Positions 12,122 through 25,560 of a DNA stretch of 64,000 nt are shown piece by piece. The translations under genes and the position numbers were made by a program. The notes under the pieces were generated by a model. That model worked only from the letters and a program-made list of their open reading frames with translations, made no database searches and had not been told where the DNA came from. Position 1 is the stretch's first letter; each line of letters starts with the position of its first letter. This DNA comes from Adiantum capillus-veneris (taxonomy: Eukaryota; Streptophyta; Polypodiopsida; Polypodiales; Pteridaceae), in assembly GCA_014529385.2 (NCBI GenBank), contig CM043960.1:39671281-39735280 (forward strand), written 5' to 3'.

Positions 12122-12778
12122 TCACACATGATTCAATTATTTTCTAGTTACTATCATATTGTTTTAACACTTAAAATAATGATTTCTTTTAACTTTCCGT
12201 CACAGTAATTCCTTCAATCAATCATTAAAGACAGCATTGAAAGCATTCTTTTAGAAAACAGACATCTTTAAACTTAAAACAGGGTACTGTCAATCAAAAC
12301 ATTGTCCATAATAACCATGACCAATACTCTTCTTGTCTCAAGACCACCTAAGGGTGAAAAAACGGCACCCATTCCTTATTCATAATCCGGAGTGGATAAA
12401 CCCCCACCCAAGGTTCCGGCTTCCCATACACCAAACCAGTTGCCCATACAACCGGGCGGCTCCCATAGGATAAAAAATGGTATCCTAACTTATGTAGAAA
12501 CATCAAGACATGACATGGAGTAGAAACTCATCGTTCATGGGGGTAACCGACTTATCCGTGGCTAGAAAGCCATCATTATCATCAATTTATACCAAGGAGT
12601 CGGAGGTGTCTTGAGACAAGTTGTCTTAAGGATGATCAATCATATCTTTCCTAATTCAACCAGTTTTAACCCAAACAATTATTTTCTACATTATAAACAA
12701 ATGTACGTTGGAAGTTACCTTCCATTTTTGGTCAATTATTCCTTTCCTGATTCTTCCTCACTTCTTACGTATGCAATG
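12122..12778. other. No gene seen between the two minus-strand ORFs
   Basis: GC-moderate sequence with words such as CCGGAGTGG and CCGGGCGGC on the plus strand. If the 12997 exon is real this would be intron or later exon sequence read on minus. Nothing was recognised. Confidence 0.3.
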
Positions 12779-12997
12779 CTAACTTATAAAAGAACCTAAA
12801 CTATTTAAAGACTTAATTGAATAATGGGAAACCCACCTGGGATTGATTGGCATTTGCTGCTGCGCTAGCGCCTGAAGACTCTTCTCCGTAGGCCTACTAC
12901 TAAGCCCGGATTCGTCGTCGTGCGACGCTCTAGTTCGTTTTGGAGCTACATCCTCATCATCAGATGTAGGATTGGCTCGGGTCCTTTTAGGTGCCAT
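12779..12997 (-). pseudogene. Possible first exon / gag N-terminus, minus strand
   Basis: The ORF starts MAPKRTRANP at 12997 and contains a second APKRTRA, giving a basic, acidic-spaced repeat like the starts of several plant gag proteins or a nuclear localisation segment. At about 12838-12844 (-) the reading reaches a donor-like CAG/GTGGGT, after which the frame becomes uninformative, suggesting exon 1 followed by an intron. AT-rich tandem repeats lie upstream (13.54-15.06 kb) and a promoter-like block at ~15.5 kb on the same strand. It could be a captured host exon or the start of a retrotransposon gag. Confidence 0.35.
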
Positions 12998-13540
12998 AAC
13001 TTCTTATCCTTATAAAAAGGACGTCTAATCATTAGGTACATTATTTGAAATGTAGACTTAACCTTTGTATTCAACCATAACGCATCCACGTTTAAATTTG
13101 TAGTCTTAATTGGTAAATTCTTGACCTAGTAATTTCTTATTTTCCTATAAAGGCATGATAACTTTTTCCACAGCTTCCCTAAGGGTTTTATAAGCTATCC
13201 TAATTTACTTATAGTTTTGTATATCTTTTTTCTAATTTCTCCATCGAATTTTTAAGCTTGGAATCTACTTATTTTGAGCTTAATATTTATTCTATTTATT
13301 TTCTCTTAAAGATTTCATTTTCTCAACTTTATATCACAGGTTTACACTTACTATAATTTTCCTAAAAACTTTTGACTGGAAAGTCTATTTACTTTAATTA
13401 ATCTTTTACTAAAAATAGGACTTTTGGTCAATTATAATTTCCTAACCTCATTAATTAACTATGATATAATTACCACAAGTATATAAGGATATTTTTGACC
13501 TCTGGTAATTATCTTATTATTTTTCAAATTAATAATATAA

Positions 13541-15060
13541 TTTCCATCTTTAATTTTTAGCTAAAATTAGGATAATTTGACTTAAATAAATATTTATACT
13601 ACTTTTCTAACCTTGAAATAATTATCACCACCTTTTCATCATGTAATCTAGCTCTAACAAATAGCATGATTTACTAATTTCCCCCTTTAGTTTTTAGCTA
13701 GAATTAATATAATTTGACTTAGATAAATATCTATACTACTTTTCTAACCTTGACATAATTATCACGGCCTCTTTATTGTATAATATAGCTCTGATAAATA
13801 GCATGTAATTGTAGCACATGATTTACTAATTTCCCCCTTTAATTTACCCTCAATAATAGTGGTTTTCTACTGAGATAATTATCTAAAATAATTATCTGTG
13901 GTTAAGATAATTATCATGGATTTATTAAGATGTGATTACATCTGATAATTATCTCAAAGGTTTTTAGTTTAATTTGCTATTTTCCCACATTAAGTTTTTC
14001 TTAAAAACAATGTTTTCCTACTGAGATACTTAGTTAAAATAATTAGATGAGATTCAAATAATTATCAATGGTTTCCTAAGATGTGATTTTCCTCTGATAA
14101 TTATCTCCAAGCAAATTGGATCAGTTTGCTATTTTTCCCTAAAAATAGTGTAATTGTATTGAGATAATTAGTTAAACTAATTATCTGAGATTAAGATAAT
14201 TATCATGGGTTTTTTAGGATGTCTCTTTTTGCTGATAATTATCTCAAAGTAGTTTGGATTAATTTGCTAATTTTCCCCTTTTAATTTGTCCTAAAAACAG
14301 TGTAATTTTGCTAAGGTAATTAGGTAAACTAATTATCTGCAGTTAACATAATTATCATGGGTTTCCAAGATGTGATTAATCTCTAATAAATATCTCAAAG
14401 CATTTTGAATCAATTTGCTATTTTTCCCCTTTTAATTTGTCCTAAAAATAGTGTAATTCTCCTAAGATAATTAGGTAAAATAATTATCTGAGGTTAACAT
14501 AATTATCACGGGTTCATTAAGATGTGATTAACTTTTGATTTATATCCCAAATCAGTTTGAATCAATTTTCTATTTTCCTCTTTTTAATTTGTCCTAAAAA
14601 TAGTGTAATTCTGCTAAGATAATTAGGTAAACAAAGTATTTTAGGTTAACATAATTATCACGGGTTTCTAAAATGTGATTAACCTTTGATAAATATCTCA
14701 AAGCATTTGGAATCAATTTTTTATTTTTCCCTTTTTAATTTGTCCTAAAAATAGTGTAATTCTGCTAAGATAATTAGGTAAACAAAGTATTTGAGATTAA
14801 CATAATTATCTTGGGTTTCCTAAGATGTGATTAACCTTTGATAAATATCTGAAAGCATTTTGAATCAATTTTCTATTTTGCCCTTTTTAATTTGTCTTAA
14901 AAACAGTGTAATTCTGCTAAGATAATTAGGTAAACTAATTATCTAAGGTTAACATAATTATCACGGGTTTTCTAAGATTTGGTTAACCTCTAATAATTAT
15001 CTTAAACCATTTTGAATCAATTTGATCATTTCTCCCTTTAAAAAACAGTGTAATTCTGCT
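13541..15060. repeat. AT-rich ~151 bp tandem array with GATAATTATC palindromes
   Basis: The marker GTCCTAAAAA (or close variants) recurs at about 14137, 14288, 14439, 14591, 14742, 14894 and 15040, giving steps of 143-152, mostly 151-152 bases. Earlier diverged units start near 13845 and 13994. Two further related units, sharing TACTTTTCTAACCTTGA and ATAATTATCACC, occupy 13541-13840. Each unit has one or more GATAATTATC-like palindromes and a TAATTAGGTAAAC segment. About ten units in all. It behaves like a small satellite inside the nested element; no coding potential. Confidence 0.8.
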
Positions 15061-15390
15061 TAATTAATTATGAAAATTATGTAAAAAATTATAAGATAAT
15101 TTTTCTAGCATAATGACAGTCTAACACAGCTTTAATAATTATCTCAACTTAATCTAAACTTAATTAGTATAATTCCCATTAATTTATGATTAAAATGGAT
15201 AATTTCAGCCCTAATATGATATAATAATTAATTAGCTTAATATCCCTAAGCTTAATCACAATAATCAACAGAGAATATTTAATTAAGAGAGGATTTTTGA
15301 GTATACATAGGACTAATCTTCAAATTATTAAGAAAATAGGTTAACCTAGCTGTGCTAATTAAGAAAGATTAGGCTAATTACCGTTTAATT
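15061..15390. other. AT-rich spacer
   Basis: Continues the AT-rich composition after the tandem array with TAATTAATTA words but no periodicity or ORF that could be seen. Confidence 0.4.
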
Positions 15391-15399
15391 AACCAACTA

Positions 15400-15520
15400 G
15401 AGCTTGATCTCTAGTGATTTTTGCGTAGCGGTCTCTCTAGATGAGAGAGAATGTGCCAAGGCTCCGAGTCTCCAAAATATGAAGCAAGGGGTCATATTTA
15501 TAGGTTTCTGGGCACTCACA
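15400..15520 (-). promoter_or_regulatory. Candidate minus-strand promoter (TATA plus leader)
   Basis: On the minus strand CCTATAAATATGACCCC (plus ~15493-15509) is a good TATA box. About 30 bases downstream lies a GC-balanced leader with TTTTGGAGACTCGGAGCC, and a CTCTCTCATCTAGAGAGA inverted repeat (hairpin) near 15433-15450. It points toward the MAPKRTR ORF ~2.5 kb away and could be an LTR promoter or a captured gene promoter. Confidence 0.35.
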
Positions 15521-16217
15521 GGCTGGAAAATGGCAGTAACTTGCATCTCAAGCAGCCCTACAGCTCCAAAAACGTCCCCTGCTGCTAAATCTAGTCCCAG
15601 GCAGGTTCCTCACAGCCCCCCTAGCTTCCAGAATCAATTTTTACTAATTTCACTGATTTTTAATGATGAAAATTGGAAATATCAGTAATTTCTAGAACCT
15701 TAGGATAAGAAAGTCTTTATTTATAATAATTGCTGAAACCATCTAATTTTACTTAACTAATTAAATTCATAGTGTAACCTTTTAGAGCCCGTAACTTTTC
15801 CAGATTTTATCGGAATCCTGTTCTGAAAATTTCTAGCCCGGGGGTTGTTGTGCTTAAGATTCCAAAAATACCAATATTTGCCACAGTCGGACAATTCTAC
15901 ATTGCTTTTTCAATAATCATATCAGTTTGATTAAGCTTTATACAATCTTTAAGATTTCAGAAACTGGAAACCTTACAGAGACTCAAGAGGGATTGCGAGA
16001 ATTATTTTTAGGGGAGCATTGAAACATGTCACTTGAGCTCAAAGAAATGGTGGGAATGCCCCCTAAGTGAGATTTTAACAAAAAAAATGCTAATTCAAAA
16101 CGGCCCACATAGACAAGCCTTTTTTGGATTCCTTGCTGGCAGCTTTGGCGTCTTCACAGACACACACACATGCCTTCCCATGCTCTCAGGTCCGCCTTGC
16201 TAGCCAGTATTCATGTC

Positions 16218-17514
<1,297 letters not shown>

Positions 17515-17940
17515 TATTGCAAAATTTGGCTAATTAGAGCCATTCCAATTGTTTGGATTAAACGTTGTATATATGCTAGCTCATAGCTAGGTCAAAAGTG
17601 ATTTTTTTCATTTGAGCTAGTGTTTAGCCAAATTTTTGAGTTTTCAAGTACAAATTTGGCTAGTAAGAGCCATTCATTTTCATTTCATCAAGTTGCAGTC
17701 ATCTCTAGCTCATAGCGTGCTCTAAAATTGTAAAATTTCTTGAGCTAGTTGTTAGCCAACTTTTTGGAAAGCTTTAAATCGTAAAATTTGGCTATCGAGA
17801 GCCGCTTCAAATTTATTCAAGTTGCATTATTTTCAGCTCTTGGCTTGTTTTTTCCATATTTCATTGAGCTAGAAACTAATCAAACTTTTGAATCATGCAT
17901 GAGAGGTTGTAAAAATTGCGAAATTCGCTTTTGTAGAAGC
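17515..17940. repeat. ~130 bp imperfect tandem repeat, three to four units
   Basis: The phrase AAATTTGGCTA followed by AGAGCC recurs at about 17522, 17652 and 17784, with a decayed fourth near 17910. Units share 'GAGCTAGT-TTAGCCAA' and 'TAGCTCATAG'. Steps are 130 and 132 bases. Confidence 0.7.
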
Positions 17941-19370
17941 ATTTTATCTCTCTCATTTTTTATGTGTATGCATAAATTTGCTACTTTAGAGCATCATGTG
18001 CATAACCAAAGGCATTTTTTTCCCTTGGGTTTTTTCCCTTTGACAAATTCGGGTATGCAAGACCCTAGCTTTAGGTTTTCATTAATGTTTTTTGTGTGTT
18101 TTTGGCTTTTCAATAAAAGGCTTTGGAGCTTGTGTTTACACTTAGCTTCAAATCAGCTTGGATTGTAATAAAAGATCAAGAGACTTCTCTACACAAAGGA
18201 TGCTTGCTCGAGGATGCACAAAGAGCATGAATAGGTGTAATTCTTCCATGTTTTTGCTCTTTTATTCATCTCTTCATTCTCTATGCTTGGCTTAAGTGAA
18301 ATTTTGCTTCTAAGCTATGGTTTTTTCATGTTCGAAAGCTAGGCATCCTAAAGTTTCAACACTTTGCTTTGTGAAAATTAACTCATCAAAAAATTAGGTT
18401 TTATGTGTGCTAATCGTAGGTAATTGGCCTTGACCTTAGACTAATGTAGGATCATTTCTTGCTAGACCTAGACTCTTAGTGATAGTTTTAATACTCCATT
18501 CATTTTTGTCATGACCTAGGGCTATGATTAGGCTGCTTTAGTCCTTTAGCCCAATTGCCATTAGCATCTCAAGATGGAAGCAATAAAAAAGTGCTAAAAA
18601 ATGAAACAATGAAGCAAAAAAATGCAAAAAATGCTACTAGGCACGTGAAAAGAAAATTTATATGTTATGTTTGTCTATGTGAGGCCTAGCGCCTTATTGG
18701 CACTTGGCAGGCGAGGGGAATCACCTTGGCTCACTTGGTCAAGGCCCTAAACCGATGCGGTGGGCTGATAGAGGTTAGTCGTTGCCTTGGTAGGCTAGTA
18801 GGCTTTTGGAACACCTTCTTGAGGGTTCAAGGAGCCAAGAGTCGCACCTAGACTTGCCTTGGGGTGGTAGCCTTGTGATTGTGCTTTACTTTTTTCAATG
18901 AATGACAATAACAAAACTTCCATGAGCTTCAAAAAGCTTTGGCAATGTACTAATAGATTAGGAGTTTTTTTATAGCCCGTAGACATGATAGACTTGAATG
19001 ATTTATTAAGATTGCTCACATAGTTTGTAGGCTAGTAAGTTTATGAACTTGCATTAGCCTAGGGTCATAATTGATTGCTTGTGTTTCATGCATAAAATTG
19101 AAATTTCAAGTGGTTTAATCTTCACAATAGTTTAGGTGTTTTTTTTTTTTGCTTTATGTTGTCTAGTTTTTTACTATGATTGACCCATCTTTTAGAAGCA
19201 AAAAATCACTTTGCATGGTTGTTCATTGTGCTTCATGTGTTATTCTTGGTGGCCTTTGATGCTCATTACTTGTTCTTATGTTTTGCAGCTCAACATTTCT
19301 TCCATGGACTTGCTTTCTACCATGTCACCGTGTCTTGCTTCACCGGCACACAAGGACATGCACCAAATTA
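17941..19370. other. 3' interior of the nested element, non-coding
   Basis: No supported gene. ORFs at 17788-18168, 18795-19019 (-) and 19180-19483 are short, lack domains and sit in T-rich sequence. Poly-T at 19138-19150. Confidence 0.4.
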
Positions 19371-19382
19371 GGAAGGGGGGAA
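19371..19382 (+). promoter_or_regulatory. Polypurine tract of the nested element
   Basis: GGAAGGGGGGAA directly precedes the 3' LTR start TCTTAGCAGCGGCTAACACA and would prime plus-strand synthesis. Confidence 0.75.
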
Positions 19383-19463
19383 TCTTAGCAGCGGCTAACA
19401 CACGCTACACTAAATATGCATCAAGCGGGAGATATCTATGGATGTCACAATATTTCCCACACA

Positions 19464-19468
19464 CTTTG
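19464..19468. repeat. Target-site duplication, left copy (CTTTG)
   Basis: Pairs with 21122-21126. The empty site is visible in the 5' LTR (CACACACTTTGTAAAG). Confidence 0.8.
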
Positions 19469-19759
19469 TGTCATAAAATGTAATATCTAACCAACCCAAA
19501 TGATTTTCTCATTTAAATTGATCACTTAATGTGGGAGAATAAACGGGAACAAGTGTTAAGATATAGATATGTGCTAGATCTATCTCAACACGGGGCCAAT
19601 AGTAAAGGGGCCCAAATGGGAGATGGTCTATCAAGAGCAAGGCTAACCAATGGAGCATAAGACCTTAGGGTTAGCTTCATTGAAGACCTCCAATAATGTG
19701 TGTAAAAGTCCTTTGACCTTAGGTAAGCTAGGGCTGAGCTTGAGGTGGGAACCCGGCCC

Positions 19760-19965
19760 AAACTCGAGGTGCTTGTTGTGCTTGAGGTGCTTGTCCTGCT
19801 TGAGGTGCTTGTCATGCTTGAGGTGCTTGATTAAGATGCTTGAGGTGCTTGACTGGCTCCATTCTTGAGGTGCTTGACTTGGTGCATGATTAAGGTGCTT
19901 GAAGTGCCTTGAGAAGCTTGCCTGAGATGCTTGTGGGAACACCCCCTACTTCAAGTGCTTAGTCA
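19760..19965. repeat. TGCTTGAGG minisatellite
   Basis: About a dozen copies of TGCTTGAGG or TGCTTGA/TGCTTGT with 6-16 base spacers. Minus-strand ORFs rich in Lys-His-Leu or Ser-Thr at 19585-19942 are produced by this repeat. Confidence 0.85.
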
Positions 19966-20054
19966 TGCTTGATGACTAAGGGGCTTGCTCATCCAAAGTC
20001 AAAAAGATCCCTACAAGGAGGGGGGCGAGCCTACAAGGGGGGGGGATGAGAGAG

Positions 20055-20055
<1 letters not shown>

Positions 20056-20098
<43 letters not shown>
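20056..20098. repeat. (CA)n microsatellite
   Basis: About 21 uninterrupted AC dinucleotides within the solo LTR. Confidence 0.95.
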
Positions 20099-20099
<1 letters not shown>

Positions 20100-21121
20100 G
20101 GGAAGCCCCAGCTTGAAGAGGCAGCAAGGACACTTGTCAAGTTCCTCCTCATGTTGCCCTCATGGTGTGCCTGAAACCTATTGGTTGGCCACCCAAGGGG
20201 TCCAATGATAATAAAGGATATTTAATTAATTGATTTTTCATTTATCAAGTCCTCTCTCTCAAAGGGGAAAGGGGGACACTTGTCCCAAGGCTATCCCTGT
20301 TACTTGTAATGGCTGCTGCTTGTGATTGGCTAGGCCTGGAGGGGTCCAATGAGCTTCAAGCATGAGCTACAAGGGGGGGTCGACCCAAGCAAGCTAGGGG
20401 GGTGCTTAGGGGGTATACTCACCCACACACACTCACAAACACTCTCATTGTGTACTATGCAAAGTGCAAGAGCTCCCTCTCTTTATCCAAGCAAGTAGAG
20501 GTTGAGAGCCTACACCAACACTCTTGGCTATGGAGTGCAAATCCAGCCAAGAGCCATGCTTCAATGCTTGAGCTTGCCATCTATTTCTTCTTCATTACTA
20601 TGCTATTATGTATGCTAGCACAAGAGTTATGATAAGTGAGGAACTAGCTCTTTCTCGTATGAAATGTTTCTTCTTCCTCTTCCCTATCCTCATTCCCTGC
20701 TAGCTCTCTCCACCTTCGAAGGTGTTTGAGGTCTTGGGACTGAGGCTTGGTATAGTTAAAGCTTTCTTCAAGTTTAGGTTATGCTATGATGGTGATGCAT
20801 GAAGCTTTCCATCTTCATTGCTTCACCTAGGTCACAAGGAACACAAAGAATGTATTGTAACAAGTCTCTCTTTATGGGAGAAATCATAATACAAATGCCT
20901 ATTGGAGGGGGGACCGGCTCCACATAAATCCGGTCCTCAACTGTTGTCATGTTCTCTAAATTCTCTCTCTTGCAAAATTATTGTCTATGCCAAGTTAACT
21001 AATTGCTATGATTATGTTGCTATCTTCAATTATGTCAACCCGCTATGCTCACAAAATCATTTCTTGAAAGTACTCTCATTAAATCCACTACTCTCAAATT
21101 GAATAGGCAAATTCCATTACA

Positions 21122-21126
21122 CTTTG
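21122..21126. repeat. Target-site duplication, right copy (CTTTG)
   Basis: Right partner of 19464-19468, directly after the ACA end of the solo LTR. Confidence 0.8.
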
Positions 21127-21994
21127 TAAAGTCTTGGGCTCACTTGAAGTTCCAAAGTTGTATATGGTAGTTTAAGAGCTCAAGCTTAAACCCATAGTAG
21201 AAGGGATTGTGGTGAAAATCCTTAAAAGGAAGCCTTTGTGTAAGGAGGCTTCATTCTTGAGTATCCACTCTTGACGATCCACTTTTGAGAGCTCCCTCTC
21301 TCTAGAGTGTTCACTCTTTGGCCTAGCCTTGAGCTTAATGTCTATGCTTGAGAGGCTAGTGCTAACCATTGTAATTAGTGTAAGCTCTTCTTGATTAATC
21401 TAATTCCTATTTTCTCATTAGTCTCTTCTTCTCTACATTTCATCTTGTCATGAAGTAGTATTACACTTTCATTATTCTAGATTTGAGAGATGTATGTACT
21501 TCTTGCTAGTAACCACTCTTATCTCTCTACAAGCAATTGATTTGTGATATTTAGCATCATAAATTAGGGTGATTAAGTTGGGTCTCAATCTTCTAATTTG
21601 TGTGTGTGCCCTATTCTTTGCTTGTGTGTGTAGATAGGTTTTATGGAGCTCTAGCACCATTCACCTCGTGTGTGTAAGCTATTGATGAAGTGCCTTAATT
21701 GACGTGTGGTAATTAGTGTGTGCTTATTATTAGTGTGTTTGGAGTTTCTAGTCTATGGCAAGTCGGACTTCGGTGGGCTTGATGTGTGTAGGAGATTAAT
21801 TGATTAGAGATTAGAGTAGGTTTAGAGTTAGTCTTGCCATGGCTAATGTCTACTTGCAATGGAGAGGTGATCTCTTGAATCCTCTATTCCATTCATCTTA
21901 GGCTCGTGCTTCCACACCCTAGCCGGGTTGCTCGATCCACGGATTTGATAATTTTGTGGGTTGCAATTAGGTCGTGGTGCAACGCATCCCTACA

Positions 21995-23960
21995 ATATAG
22001 AAAACAAATGGAAAAACTATCCTTCTCCAGACATGGAAGCAGCTAAGCTGGAAGCTTATAAAAATTGGTAAGAATCACGCAAGAAATGCTAGAAAAACAA
22101 AAAACCAAGCTTGAAAGTATCGCAAAACTTGAAGAGCTTGTGGTAAGAGACACTAAAAAAACCCGATGTGCTGGTAGAACCCCGCCTTGAAACAAAAGAA
22201 CCAGAACTTATAGTGTTGAACAACGAAGATGCCTTAGACGGAATTCCATTCATAGAGGAAGACTGGCGAGGACACTTATGGAAAAAAGTTAGAGAGATCA
22301 ATGATGGGAGCCTAACTCTAAAGATCAGCTCTTATAGAGGAAGATTGGTTGGATAACCTACCTTCCAATATGAATATGGATGTACAATCCTTGTATGGGG
22401 TTTGCTGATCTGAAGCTTCAGGAATGTCACAACCACCCTCTTACTTGGGAGATAACGAAGATGAATCCATAGTGTATAAGACCACTCAAGTAAAAAGAAC
22501 TGAACAGACCCTAGAAGTACACAACATTCATTCAATCATGTCTATACCCATCCAATGCACTCTTACCTTGGGAGAATTGTTAAAACTCAAACCATATTTA
22601 TGGAATGATCTATAGAAAACCCTAGAGAAGGTGGAGATAACGGGGCTAATCTCAAAAAAATAGAAAATTTAAAAAACGAAATGGACAACAAAGAGATTCG
22701 ATCTGTTCCAATGAACAAAGTTGGAGAATATTACGAAGGGGAAGAAGGAAACACCACCCTTCCAGTGAAATATAATGACATTGAAACCATGGCAATACTG
22801 GATAGTGGAGCAGGCATAGCCATAGCCATGAAAGCAGTATGGGAATCCTGGGGATAACCAACCATTAGACAAACTCGAATGAAAATTACAATTGGCTGAC
22901 GGACACATTGAGAGACCATTAGGGTTGCTTGGAAAGGTGATAGTCAATTCCTATGGAATTGAATATCAACACACTTTTGCCATAGTAGACTTTGGGAAAA
23001 AATTCAATTATGAAATCATATTGGGAAGACCTTTCACACGATAGGTACAGCTTATCCAAGATTGGGGAAACAATTATCTGTACTTGAATCAAGTGGGATC
23101 TATAACAAGAGTAAATCTAAAAGATCACACTTGTAGAGATGTCTTGAAAACACCCATACAAGAGTTTGATTCAATCTCTTCGGCTGAAACTAAGCTTCCA
23201 TCCTGGTTAAACAAAGACACTCCTATTTGGATGTGTGGAGCTTTAAAAAATGGGAGTTTAAAACGAGAAGAATGTATTCTAGCCTAAGGAATTGCATAGA
23301 CAAAGCCTATGTACATGAACCCTTTCCAGAGAATTTGTTTGAGCCATTCGAGCGGACTCAAATTTTAGCAACCATGGATGTATGTGTGAATACGTCTATG
23401 CCTACTCAATTTTGCAATGAGGATGGCTACGACATATTCCCATCTAAATGATTTCAAACCTCAACATTGAAGACGTAGATGAAGAACCCAAGGACTTGAT
23501 GAAAGCTCAACAAGTCTTTTCAAACCTCTACTACGATGCAATAGATGAGTTAGATGAACACTCAGCTACCTCAAAAGGTTTGGGGTCAGAAAAAGAACGT
23601 GTGAGAGCTAAGCTACTCTTGAAAGAAGGGGAGGAAAAGTTTTTTGACTTTCCTAACCAAAAATCAAGAAGACAAAAATATTATAGACAAAAAGAGACAC
23701 CTGAGACGTGAAACGTGACCTATGCCATCAATCTCCAGTAGAACACAATTCCTGATGCAGATAGATGCAAATGATTGTGTCAAGGAAAAAATCACTGGTG
23801 GATATCCTTCAAACAAAATTCCAAAAATGTCTAAAACATTAAAAAAAACAAGGAAGGATATCAAGCAAACCAACAAGATAAGAAGCCAATCATGACACGA
23901 GTTAAGCAGAAAAAAGAATATCAAGAGTTGGAAAAAGCTGTAAAGGAGATATAGACGAGT
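21995..23960 (+). pseudogene. pol: gag-pol linker and retropepsin, pol copy B
   Basis: The first part (21995-22620) reads as charged linker in several frames. The protease follows: residues AILDSGAG with catalytic DSG at 22801-22809, then after a stop and frameshift a GHIERPLG...GIEYQHTFAIVDFG...EIILGRPF block (~22905-23038). This order is characteristic of Tat/Ogre-type proteases. A linker with IWMCGALKNGSL (~23225) and an Asp/Glu-rich stretch (23448-23711) leads to RT. The 5' end of this copy, including gag, is missing: it starts exactly at the end of the nested element's 3' LTR. Role when intact: polyprotein processing. Confidence 0.75.
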
Positions 23961-23963
23961 GAA

Positions 23964-25560
23964 ATGGAAACCACGGAAGAGGATGGTAAGGATGTAACGA
24001 GTGTTCCATCCCATTATAAAAAGTATACTCTCCAAGATCAAAAAATCATAGTCGAACAACCTACTAGGGAACGAAAACAGGGCGAGTCCTACGAAGGGCC
24101 TGAAAACGCTAAAAAGATAGACCTGGCTGAACCAAGAGAAGAGCTTAGACGTGCTTACATTACAAATGACCTAACAGAAGAAGAAGAAGAGATTTTGCTA
24201 ATCTTGCTAAAGGAATACCGAGATATCTTCGCTTGGTCTTACAAGGATCTCAAGGGTGTTGATCTAGAAATCTATCAACATACCATACCCATGAGAGATG
24301 ATGTGAAACCAAGTAAACAAAGGCCATACACGTATAATGAAACATTTGTCAGGAAGATAAAAGAAGAGATTGAAAAACTAAAGGAAGCCGAATTCATTTA
24401 CGAAATTGAACACATAGATTGGGTGTCTCCAATTATGGTATTACCCAAGAACGGAAAATTACGAGTGTGTGTTAAATCTCAAAAAGGCGAATGTAGCTAC
24501 CATTAGAGACAACTTTCCTCTTCCAATCACTGAGCATGTTTTAGAACAAGTCGCAGGAAAAGAAGCTTACAGCTTCTTAGATGGCTTTTCGGGATACAAT
24601 CAACCTTTGGTTGACCCAAAAGATCAGCATAAAACTGCTTTTGCAATAGAATGGGGTATTTTTGCCTATCGGGTTATGCCGTTTGGGTTAACTAATGCTC
24701 CAGCCACATTTCAAACGTTGATGAGCCATGCTTTTAAAGAATATCTTAGGAAATTCTTAGAAGTATATATGGATGATCTATGCGTGCATTCATCAATCCA
24801 GACCGATCATTTTGAACGCCTCAAAAAGGTATTCGAAAAATGTAGACTTTAAAGGATTTGCTTAAATCCCGAAAAGTGCACATTCATGGGTAGACAAGGA
24901 AAAATTATTGGACATATAGTGTCTAAAAATGGCATAGCTAATGATATTGAAAAAATTCATGTCAAGGGGGTACAAGCCTTCATGGGGTATCGTGGATATT
25001 ACCGACGGTTCATCTACATGTACGTTATAATTGCAAAACCCATGTATAGCTTGATTACACACTTTGAGTGGACCAAGGCATGTGAAGAATCCTTCATGAA
25101 GCTTAAGCAAGCTCTCACCTTAGCTCCAATATTGAAAGCACCAGATTGGAATAAGATATTCCACAACCATGTAGATGCTTTTAATTTTGCTATCGGTTGT
25201 ATACTAGCTTAACCAGGAGACAGAAAAATTGACTTTCCTATTTCTTATGCTAGCCGACAGTTGAACATGGCGGAAAAGAATTACACCACCACCAAAAGGG
25301 AAGGATTAGGAATGATCTATGCCGTTAAAAAGTATAGACATTACCTATTAGCCAACAAGTTTGTGTTCTTTGCATGCCACCAAGCTTTGTTGTATTTGGT
25401 CAACAAGCCATGCAGCACAGGAAGAATAGTGAGATGGTTCATCATTCTTATGGAATTTGATTTCACTGTGGTTATAAAAAAGGGCACTACACATCAACGA
25501 GCAGATTATTTGTCAAGGATTGTTTTAGAAGAATCACCTAAAGGGGTAGATGATGATCTA
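23964..25560 (+). pseudogene. pol: Reverse transcriptase-RNase H, pol copy B
   Basis: Better preserved than copy A. ORF 23964-24506 covers the pre-RT acidic region and RT fingers (DWVSPIMVLPKNGKLRVCV). A frameshift near 24470 leads to ORF 24469-24852 with GIFAYRVMPFGLTNAPATF and catalytic YMDDLCVHS from 24766. A stop at 24850 and a small deletion around 24950 (GIANDIEKIHVKGVQAFMGYRGYYRR) precede the connection/RNase H region (25131-25480), including NYTTTKREGLGMIYAVKKY at 25273. ADYLSRI (25501-25521) marks the C-terminal end of RNase H. Needed for reverse transcription of the element RNA; this copy is inactive. Confidence 0.88.

Larger units (their letters stand above)
19469..21121. mobile_element. 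Solo LTR (1653 bp) inside the 3' LTR
   Basis: The inserted segment starts TGTCATAAAATG and ends ATTCCATTACA, so it has TG...CA ends with TGT/ACA inverted termini. It is flanked by CTTTG at 19464-19468 and 21122-21126, and the uninterrupted 5' LTR has one CTTTG at the equivalent place. It has no ORF of interest. It includes a TGCTTGAGG minisatellite, a (CA)n tract and CTCTC-rich segments. A lone LTR of an unidentified element, formed by LTR-LTR recombination, is the simplest reading. This is the youngest insertion in the left stack. Confidence 0.8.
19383..21994 (+). repeat. 3' LTR of the nested element, split by a solo LTR
   Basis: Positions 19383-19468 and 21122-21994 together match the 5' LTR 8541-9512. 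It ends in ACA at 21994 and is followed by ATATAG, which starts the pol B side. The interruption carries a 5 bp target duplication. Confidence 0.85.

Noticed and set aside
19585-19942. Minus-strand ORFs rich in Lys-His-Leu or Ser-Thr
   Set aside because: Produced by the TGCTTGAGG minisatellite, present in several frames.
19469-21121. MULE-type DNA transposon with a 9 bp duplication (ACACTTTGT)
   Set aside because: TG...CA ends with a 5 bp CTTTG duplication fit a solo LTR better, and no terminal inverted repeats longer than three bases exist.
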